A stretch of DNA of 42,611 nt from assembly GCA_007375725.1 (NCBI GenBank), contig VMEV01000009.1:1-42611 (forward strand), written 5' to 3'. The notes beneath the pieces were generated by a model. The model ran no database searches. It saw only the letters and a program-made list of their open reading frames with translations, and was not told the origin of the DNA. Of the stretch, positions 9,231 through 15,963 are shown piece after piece (position 1 is the stretch's first letter; each line of letters begins with the position of its first letter). Source of the DNA: Parcubacteria group bacterium Greene0416_36 (lineage in GTDB: Bacteria > Patescibacteriota > Patescibacteriia > VMEV01). The position numbers and the translations under genes are program-made.

Positions 9231-12200
9231 ATGTTTTCTTCCTTTCTAAAAAATCAACTCGGCCAATACTTTATCGATGCTATTATCGGCATTGCGTTTT
9301 TCGCGTCCATCGTGGGGTCGGTGTTTTTGATCGTGCTCAATGTTTATAAATCGACGAATTCGAATGCGGATTATTTTGAGGCTTTGTCGCTCGCGAGAGA
9401 GGGAATTGAGGCCACGCGCAGTATCCGAGATGAATCTGTGCTTAATTTGACGAATGGAAATCATGGATTGGCGCAGTCAGGAGGGAAATGGGTTTTTTCG
9501 GGGACATCGGAGACGATTGAGAAATTCACACGCATGATTGAAATTTCAGATGTCAGTCGGGATTCTGGTGGCAATTATGTTTCTTCCGGGGGAACCGTGG
9601 ATTCTCAATCGAAGAAAGTGATTTCTCGTGTTTCTTGGATTGCTGATTTGGGTACCCGACAGGTATTTTTAGAAGATTTTATTGTGGCTGATATGCGTCC
9701 TTTTAGCTGGAGGGAATCTACGGATACCGATTTTAACGATGGAACGTTTACGAATTTACAACTGGCGGGAGCAGGAGAAGCCGCTCAGATTCAGTTGAAT
9801 TTTGTGGCCGGAGGTGAAGCCAATAAATGGGTACCTGGAGGGGGACAGATATTTACCGATACAACCGATCTGAATTTTAATCAGGGAACTTTCAGTAATA
9901 CTCAAGTGATTGATACGGGTGCCTTAGCTCGCGTGTCCTTGGCTCAAGAAATTAAATGGGATTCTTTTGATTTTCCTTTTGGCACAGCCAACATGAATTA
10001 TGCTTCTACGAATTGGGCGGTTGGAGATAAGGGAGTGATTTTTAAATGGAGCGGTTCCCAATGGTTTCAGGTGACTTCTCCAACGACTAAAATTTTAACC
10101 AGTGTCAGCGAAGTAAGCGCTACTGAAGCTTATGCTGTCGGTAATGATGGCAGGGTTCTGCGATATAGCGGGGCGAGTTGGTCGGCATTATCTTCTCCTA
10201 CCAACTTTGATTTGAAATCCGTGTCTATGATTTCTTCGACCGACGGTTTTGCGGTGGGGAATAAAGGAAAGGTTATTCGTTGGAATGGGACCAGCTGGGG
10301 CTTGATGAGTTCACCCACCAGCAAGGATTTGCTCAGTGTGTTTATGATTTCTTCCAGCGATGGATGGGCGGTTGGAGACAATGGAACCATCATTCGTTGG
10401 GATGGTACAAGCTGGTCTGCAGTTTCTTCTCCTGTGAGTACTTTTTTAAATAGTGTATGGATGGTTTCTGCTACTGATGGGTGGATTGTGGGAAGTCTTG
10501 GGACTATTTTGAGGTGGAATGGCACGGCTTGGAGTACGGTTACGTCTCCGGTGAATAAGCGTCTCAATGGAATTTCTATGATTTCTTCGACCGATGGTTT
10601 TGCTGTCGGGGCTCAGGGGACGATTATTCGTTGGAATGGAACCGCGTGGTCCAGTTTTTCCTCGCCTGTTAATGAAACATTGAAAAGTGTTTTTTTGAGT
10701 TCCTCTATTTTTGGTTGGATTGTGGGGCAAAGGGGAGTGGTTTTGCGTTGGGATGGAACCGTGTGGAATGTTCACGAACAAGCTTCCATTGATAATTTTA
10801 ATAGTATTGATTTATTAACTTCTACTTTTGGCATATTAGCGGGAAATAAAGGAGCTATTTTGCATTGGGATGGATCCACGTGGACACCTTTTTTGTCACC
10901 TACCTCCAAAAATTTGAAAGGAGTTTCTGTGATTTCAGCAACGGATGCTTTTGCTGTGGGGGATACTGGAACGATTCTTCGTTGGAATGGGACCGCTTGG
11001 GCGACAGTCACTTCTCCTGTTTCGGTTAATTTAAATAGTATTTCCATGCTTTCCGGTACAAACGGATTTATAGTCGGCGACAGCGGAACGATTATCCGCT
11101 GGAATGGAACGAGCTGGTCTAGTTTGGCGTCTCCGACGACTGAAAATCTCAATTTTGTTTTTATGCTGTCAGCTTCTGACGGATGGGCCGTGGGGGCCAA
11201 TGGCAGCATTATTCGCTGGAACGGGACCAGCTGGTCTTCCGTGAGTTCACCGGTGACCGCTATCCTTAACAGTCTCTATTTTGTTAGTGCCTCTGATGGC
11301 TGGGCTGTGGGGAATACAGGTACGATTATTCGTTGGAATGGAACAGTGTGGTCCATTGTGTCTTCTCCAATTACCAAAAATCTCAATGGAGTAGGGTTAA
11401 CTTCTTCCACCTCAGGCTATATTGTGGCTGATGGCGGCCGCATTTTGAAATGGAATGGTACAAGCTGGACTACCTTTGTATCTCCGAGCGCTAAGAGTTT
11501 GTTTGCTATCGGTCTTGTGACCGCTTCTAATGGCTGGGCTGTAGGACAATCGGGTACCATTATCCAGTTGTCCAATTTTTTCTTTACTACGGGGACATTT
11601 CTTTCAAGGATTTTTGATGGGGGCTCAGTGAGTGTTTGGAATACATTAAATTGGGTTGAAAATAATTTTGCCGTGACTGATTTGACCATTGCCACGAGAA
11701 CGGGAAATGTTGCGATTCCTGATCTGTCATGGTCCTCTTTTTCAGCCGAAGTGACGAATCCGGGATCTTCTAATATTACTTCCCCTAATGGACGTTATTT
11801 TCAGTATCGTGCAACGTTTACGACTTCTGATGTGAGAGTTTCTGCGGAATTAGACGAAATTAATATTAATTTTAATGCCCCTACGACCACCAATCATTTG
11901 AACGGTTTGAGCATGGTCAGCGCGGTGGATGGATGGTTTGTTGGAAATTCGGGTACCATTGGACGTTGGAACAATGTGGTGTGGCAATTGGTCACTTCGC
12001 CAACTGTGGCGAATTTGAATGAGGTGGATATGGTTTCCTCTTCTGATGGTTGGGCAGTAGGCGCTCTCGGGACTATTATTCGGTGGAATGGAAGTGCCTG
12101 GAATACCGTGGCTTCCCCCACGAGCAACGCGCTTAATGATGTGGATATGGTTTCTTCATCCGATGGTTGGGCCGTCGGAGCCGGTGGAACTATTGTGCGT

Positions 12201-12998
12201 TGGAATGGGGCGAGTTGGAGTGTCGTCAGTTCACCCGTGAGTACTACACTGGAAAATGTCCATATGATTACGGCTTCGGACGGCTGGATTGTGGGCGCTA
12301 GCGGTACTATTTTGAAATGGAATGGATCTACGTGGTCTGTGGCTACCTCTCCCACCGTGGAAAATCTTTTTGGCCTTCATTTTGTCTCTTCAACAGATGG
12401 TTGGGCAGTGGGCGCTTCGGGAAAAGTTTTGAGATATACAGGTGCTTCCTGGACGGAATTTGTGGATGCCGGTTCGGCGATTTTGCGGGATGTGTTCATG
12501 GTCAACAGTTCTGATGCGTGGATTGTGGGAGATGCAGGAACATTGCTGGATTGGAATAATGTTTTTTGGCTGATTTCGGATTCTCCAACCGGTGAAAATA
12601 TCAATGCTGTTGAGATTTCTCCCTCAACAACTCAAGGTTGGGCTGTCGGGGGAACTGGGACTATTTTGCAGTTTACTAATACTGCTCAGGTTCCCAGTTT
12701 TGTCGCCCTCGGCACTTATTTATCGTCTATTTTGAATTCTGATTTTTTATCTACTTTATGGATCGGTACATTTTGGGGAGAACTTTTAGGTGCTAATACC
12801 AATATCAGCGTTTCTGTCCGAACGGGTGATGAACCCGTGCCCGATATTACATGGACTCCCTTTTCTAGTGAATTTTTAAATCCGGGTGGAAATATTTCAT
12901 CACAGGTGGGGCAATATTTACAATATCGTTTAAAATTGACATCGGTGGATGGTATTAATACTCCCACTTTGCAAGATATTACGGTGACATACCAATAG
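9231..12998 (+). CDS. giant pilin-like protein: hydrophobic pseudopilin N-terminus, 14 propeller repeats, beta-rich domain, 7 propeller repeats, beta-rich domain
   Basis: N-term FIDAIIGIAFFASIVGSVFLIVLNVY + AREGIEATRSIRD; repeats of type SSSDGWAVGDNGTIIRWDGTSWSAVSSPVSTFLNSVWMV. Confidence 0.85.
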   Translation: MFSSFLKNQLGQYFIDAIIGIAFFASIVGSVFLIVLNVYKSTNSNADYFEALSLAREGIEATRSIRDESVLNLTNGNHGLAQSGGKWVFSGTSETIEKFTRMIEISDVSRDSGGNYVSSGGTVDSQSKKVISRVSWIADLGTRQVFLEDFIVADMRPFSWRESTDTDFNDGTFTNLQLAGAGEAAQIQLNFVAGGEANKWVPGGGQIFTDTTDLNFNQGTFSNTQVIDTGALARVSLAQEIKWDSFDFPFGTANMNYASTNWAVGDKGVIFKWSGSQWFQVTSPTTKILTSVSEVSATEAYAVGNDGRVLRYSGASWSALSSPTNFDLKSVSMISSTDGFAVGNKGKVIRWNGTSWGLMSSPTSKDLLSVFMISSSDGWAVGDNGTIIRWDGTSWSAVSSPVSTFLNSVWMVSATDGWIVGSLGTILRWNGTAWSTVTSPVNKRLNGISMISSTDGFAVGAQGTIIRWNGTAWSSFSSPVNETLKSVFLSSSIFGWIVGQRGVVLRWDGTVWNVHEQASIDNFNSIDLLTSTFGILAGNKGAILHWDGSTWTPFLSPTSKNLKGVSVISATDAFAVGDTGTILRWNGTAWATVTSPVSVNLNSISMLSGTNGFIVGDSGTIIRWNGTSWSSLASPTTENLNFVFMLSASDGWAVGANGSIIRWNGTSWSSVSSPVTAILNSLYFVSASDGWAVGNTGTIIRWNGTVWSIVSSPITKNLNGVGLTSSTSGYIVADGGRILKWNGTSWTTFVSPSAKSLFAIGLVTASNGWAVGQSGTIIQLSNFFFTTGTFLSRIFDGGSVSVWNTLNWVENNFAVTDLTIATRTGNVAIPDLSWSSFSAEVTNPGSSNITSPNGRYFQYRATFTTSDVRVSAELDEININFNAPTTTNHLNGLSMVSAVDGWFVGNSGTIGRWNNVVWQLVTSPTVANLNEVDMVSSSDGWAVGALGTIIRWNGSAWNTVASPTSNALNDVDMVSSSDGWAVGAGGTIVRWNGASWSVVSSPVSTTLENVHMITASDGWIVGASGTILKWNGSTWSVATSPTVENLFGLHFVSSTDGWAVGASGKVLRYTGASWTEFVDAGSAILRDVFMVNSSDAWIVGDAGTLLDWNNVFWLISDSPTGENINAVEISPSTTQGWAVGGTGTILQFTNTAQVPSFVALGTYLSSILNSDFLSTLWIGTFWGELLGANTNISVSVRTGDEPVPDITWTPFSSEFLNPGGNISSQVGQYLQYRLKLTSVDGINTPTLQDITVTYQ
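9999..11570 (+). repeat. 14 tandem protein repeats, exact 39-aa / 117-nt spacing (last partial)
   Basis: Unit 14 starts exactly 13x117 nt after unit 1; D-G-W-x-VG...W-NGT-W...SP motif. Confidence 0.9.
11919..12690 (+). repeat. 7 further tandem 39-aa repeats (last partial, with 1-aa insertion)
   Basis: Unit 7 starts exactly 6x117 nt after unit 1 of this block. Confidence 0.9.
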
Positions 12999-13092
12999 CT
13001 AGGCTATTAGGCGTTAGGCCATTAGCTTATTAGGAAACAGTAAACAATTTTTTGTTGCTACCTAAAAAGCTAATGCCTAATAGCCTAATGCC
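12999..13092. repeat. word-repeat hairpin (TTAGGC/ATTAGC words) before the next pilin gene
   Basis: GGCTATTAGGCGTTAGGCCATTAGCTTATTAGG ... CCTAAAAAGCTAATGCCTAATAGCCTAATGCC. Confidence 0.8.
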
Positions 13093-13102
13093 TTTTTTCC
13101 AT

Positions 13103-13618
13103 ATGTTTTCTCAAAAAGGATCATCCCTCGTCGAAGTCATCTTCTACATCACCGTCCTAGCTCTGTTCGTGATTTCCATGACGATGTTTAATATTGATCT
13201 GCTCTCAGGATCAGCCAAGCTTCGCACGATTCAGTCCGTGCAGGATAATTTGCGTTTTCCGATTCATAAAATGTCCACCGATATTCGGCGGTCGACGGGG
13301 GTCAATATTGGGTCATCGGTATTCGATACTCACCCCGGAGTTTTATCACTGCAGATGGCCTCAGCCGGAGAAGATCCGACGGTCTACAGTATCTCGAGCG
13401 GACGGCTCCGTGTCCAGCGCGGTGCCGCGTCTCCCGAATTCGTCACGAGTTCGAACGTGATCGTGACTAATCTTGTTTTCAAGAATCTCAGTGTCTCAGG
13501 CAAAACCCGTAATATTCAGGTTTTATTGACTGTCTCTCACGATAATCCCGAAAATATAAATGAGTATTCCTGGACCGAGAGTTTTCAGATCACGGGGCAA
13601 AGTAGGAAGTTTCCCTAA
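13103..13618 (+). CDS. pseudopilin (PulJ/GspJ-like)
   Basis: MFSQKGSSLVEVIFYITVLALFVISMTMF; the longer ORF start lies in the hairpin repeat. Confidence 0.75.
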   Translation: MFSQKGSSLVEVIFYITVLALFVISMTMFNIDLLSGSAKLRTIQSVQDNLRFPIHKMSTDIRRSTGVNIGSSVFDTHPGVLSLQMASAGEDPTVYSISSGRLRVQRGAASPEFVTSSNVIVTNLVFKNLSVSGKTRNIQVLLTVSHDNPENINEYSWTESFQITGQSRKFP

Positions 13619-13620
13619 AG

Positions 13621-13697
13621 AATGAAGAATTAAAAATTAAGAATTAAGAATAGGGTGTGTTTGATGTTCATTCTTAATTCTTCATTCTTAATTTTTA
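13621..13697. repeat. word-repeat hairpin (GAATTAA words)
   Basis: GAATGAAGAATTAAAAATTAAGAATTAAGAAT ... ATTCTTAATTCTTCATTCTTAATTTTTAATT. Confidence 0.8.
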
Positions 13698-13700
13698 ATT

Positions 13701-14093
13701 ATGAATGAGAAAGGAATGTCCATCATGCTTTCCGTACTTGTCATCATGAGCGTCTCGCTCCTGATTGCTTTGTCGATCGGGATTTTGGGGTCCGCGGAGC
13801 TGGAGGTGGCGAGTTCTTCGGTGCTTTCGGAGAACGCTTTCCATATCGCCGACCTCTGCGCCGAAGAAGCCGCCACTAAACTCCGCGCCAATAGCTCCTA
13901 TACGGGCGAATCAATCACCTTCTCCGAAGGGTCGTGTACAATTACGGTCACCGGCGCCGGCACTAAGACGATTGACTCCGTCGGCGTCCTCGGCGACTTC
14001 ACCCGAAAAGTCCGTGTCATCGGCACCATCGCCGCCAACTCGCAGGGAAACGCGAAGAAGTTTAGTATTACGAGCTGGGAGGAAATACCCTAG
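13701..14093 (+). CDS. PilX-like pilus-associated minor protein
   Basis: MNEKGMSIMLSVLVIMSVSLLIALSIG hydrophobic start; position in pilin cluster. Confidence 0.65.
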   Translation: MNEKGMSIMLSVLVIMSVSLLIALSIGILGSAELEVASSSVLSENAFHIADLCAEEAATKLRANSSYTGESITFSEGSCTITVTGAGTKTIDSVGVLGDFTRKVRVIGTIAANSQGNAKKFSITSWEEIP

Positions 14094-14129
14094 GCTAGTG
14101 AGTGGGGAGTAGTTTGTAGTGAGTAGTAC

Positions 14130-14170
14130 GTCATCCCCGAGAGCCCCGTAGGGCGGATCGGGGATCCAGA
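14130..14170. repeat. GTCATCCCCGA...TCGGGGATCCAG inverted repeat, short copy
   Basis: gtcatccccgagagccccgtagggcggatcggggatccag; shared with 36596-36670. Confidence 0.85.
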
Positions 14171-14212
14171 CCGATCAGTCATTAAAGATAAATTGGCTGG
14201 TTATACTACTTC

Positions 14213-14240
14213 CCTCCTAAAAGGAGGATTTTATTTTTTA
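14213..14240 (+). terminator. intrinsic terminator after pilin cluster
   Basis: CCTCCTaaaAGGAGG followed by ATTTTATTTTTT. Confidence 0.6.
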
Positions 14241-14385
14241 CAGACCCATCTATTAACGAGAAGGCGATAAAGTTGGTAAAATTGATCAAATATTAGCCAT
14301 TTTATAATTTGCATTTAAATATAAAATGTGTTATACCATTTGCATGGTACGTTCGTTTTTTAGGTGATTTTGCAGGAGATTTGAG

Positions 14386-14874
14386 ATGAAAATAGCAACT
14401 AATGTTATTTTTTCCGTGTTCACGAATCGACTCGTTAATGAAATTCATACTATTCTGACCGTGAACGACTGGTATGCAGAAAAAACATCTGCAGAACTAA
14501 AAGAAGAATTCGGCTCGAATTTGTGTGCACCGTTTGATGCCCATTGCGAAAAAATAACAAAAGAGAGTTCAACTTCAGAAATTTTATTGGCTCTCCAAGA
14601 AGAGGTCAATATTGTTATGATGGGAACACCAACTCCTGTGTGGAAGATATGGCAATCCAATGCTTCCCGATTTTTTAAAGCAACACTTGAAATATTGGAT
14701 ACCCGTATATTGAATCCAACTGAATCCAGATTTCTGGAGCTGATTGTTGAGGAGGTAACACTCAGGACCGAACGTCTGACACTTGATGAAACCGATGATT
14801 TTTTTGTACAAGATTGGAGGAACGATATGCGACGATTGTACGAAGAAATCGATATAAAGAGTCGATACCTTTAA
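14386..14874 (+). CDS. hypothetical protein
   Basis: 162-aa ORF; no family recognised. Confidence 0.6.
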   Translation: MKIATNVIFSVFTNRLVNEIHTILTVNDWYAEKTSAELKEEFGSNLCAPFDAHCEKITKESSTSEILLALQEEVNIVMMGTPTPVWKIWQSNASRFFKATLEILDTRILNPTESRFLELIVEEVTLRTERLTLDETDDFFVQDWRNDMRRLYEEIDIKSRYL

Positions 14875-14894
14875 AAAAAATTGAAAATTTTTCT

Positions 14895-15003
14895 AAAAAC
14901 ACCTTCGTCTAATCCACGGAGGTTGTTTGTTTTATTGGGGAATTATTCTCCGCTTTGTCAAGTATTCTTTTCGCACCGGATTCGCTAAGATGAGGGTGTT
15001 TTT
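14895..15003. other. long imperfect inverted repeat, candidate structured RNA or MITE-like element
   Basis: AAAAACACCttcgtct ... agatgagGGTGTTTTT with nested CGGAG...CTCCG. Confidence 0.45.
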
Positions 15004-15019
15004 TGATAGTGTAGAAATG

Positions 15020-15044
15020 AAACCGTGACAAAATGTCACGGTTT
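15020..15044. promoter_or_regulatory. perfect 11-bp hairpin upstream of NYN gene (operator or RNA hairpin)
   Basis: AAACCGTGACA-aaa-TGTCACGGTTT, no T-run. Confidence 0.5.
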
Positions 15045-15073
15045 GAAGATAAATTGTTTGATTTGATACATAT

Positions 15074-15571
15074 ATGAAAAAACAGGAAAAAAATTATGCC
15101 TATATAGACGGAGCGAATCTTTATAAAGGGTTGGAGCAGTTAGGATGGAAATTGGATTATAAAAGATTTCGTATTTGGTTATCTGAGAAATATCGAGTGA
15201 GCCACGCTTACTTATTTTTAGGATTGGTTCCGAAATATAAAAATTTATATAATAAACTTCAAGAAGATGGCTATACCTTGATATTTAAAGAAGTGACTTA
15301 TGATGGGAATGGGAGAGTAAAGGGAAATTGTGATGCTGATATTGTAGTTCGGGCCATGAAGGATACTTATGAAAATAATTTTGATAAAGCTGTCTTTGTT
15401 TCGAGCGATGGAGATTATGCTTGTCTTATTTCTTTTTTGATGGAAAGAAATAAATTGATGGTGATTTTATCTCCCTCATTAGAGAAACGCTGTTCTATTT
15501 TACTCAAACGTACTGGGGCTAAAATTTCTTGTATCGATGATCATAAAGTTATCCTGAAAAAAAGAGGATAA
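15074..15571 (+). CDS. NYN domain (LabA/DUF88-like) putative ribonuclease
   Basis: YIDGANLYKGL, KGNCDADIVVRAM, VFVSSDGDYACLI acidic PIN/NYN motifs. Confidence 0.85.
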   Translation: MKKQEKNYAYIDGANLYKGLEQLGWKLDYKRFRIWLSEKYRVSHAYLFLGLVPKYKNLYNKLQEDGYTLIFKEVTYDGNGRVKGNCDADIVVRAMKDTYENNFDKAVFVSSDGDYACLISFLMERNKLMVILSPSLEKRCSILLKRTGAKISCIDDHKVILKKRG

Positions 15572-15580
15572 AAAGAAAAA

Positions 15581-15817
15581 GCCCCCGGTACAGACGAACT
15601 GTACAAGGGTCTCTTTCGTAGTAATAAATATATGATAATCCATCTGGATAAAAAAGTCAAATACTCTAAAAATGCAATAAAAAAGGCCCCATAAGGACGG
15701 AACCTTATAGGGTGATCTTTTTCATTCGTGATTCAAATAATGATAGTATAGATATTGTGATCATGCAAATTTTCTGTATACGAAAAACACCGCTTAAGGA
15801 CGGAACATTAAGAGGTG
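15581..15817. ncRNA. array of three related hairpins with ACG(G)AA loops at 103-nt spacing
   Basis: CCC-g-GTACAG-ACGAA-CTGTAC-aa-GGG; CCC-ATAAGG-ACGGAA-CCTTAT-a-GGG; CACC-g-CTTAAGG-ACGGAA-CATTAAG-a-GGTG. Confidence 0.5.
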
Positions 15818-15963
15818 CTATAGATAAGTCAGTTGAATTCCGCGCATAATTTTTATAGAAATAGGCTTTTTTATTGCATTTCTATATGCTGCTTATGCAG
15901 GATTTATAACTGTTTTATCTATATTTCATGTGGATGTGTCTATATTAGGACAAAATAAATTTT

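Noticed and set aside
9059-9349. + strand 96-aa ORF containing SLPNPPFDKGGGSSLPLVKGGLRGI
   Set aside because: Translation of the DHR repeat, overlapping two real genes
10130-12604. Series of - strand ORFs of 75-153 aa (10130, 10446, 10772, 11894, 12377)
   Set aside because: Antisense to the 39-aa repeat protein; repeated Pro-rich sequence is the mirror of the repeat, not independent genes
15581-15817. Three ACGR-containing loops as a guanidine-II (mini-ykkC) riboswitch
   Set aside because: Loops are 5-6 nt (ACGAA/ACGGAA) rather than closed ACGR tetraloops, hairpins are ~100 nt apart rather than close pairs, and argS is not a guanidine gene; kept as an unknown structured array
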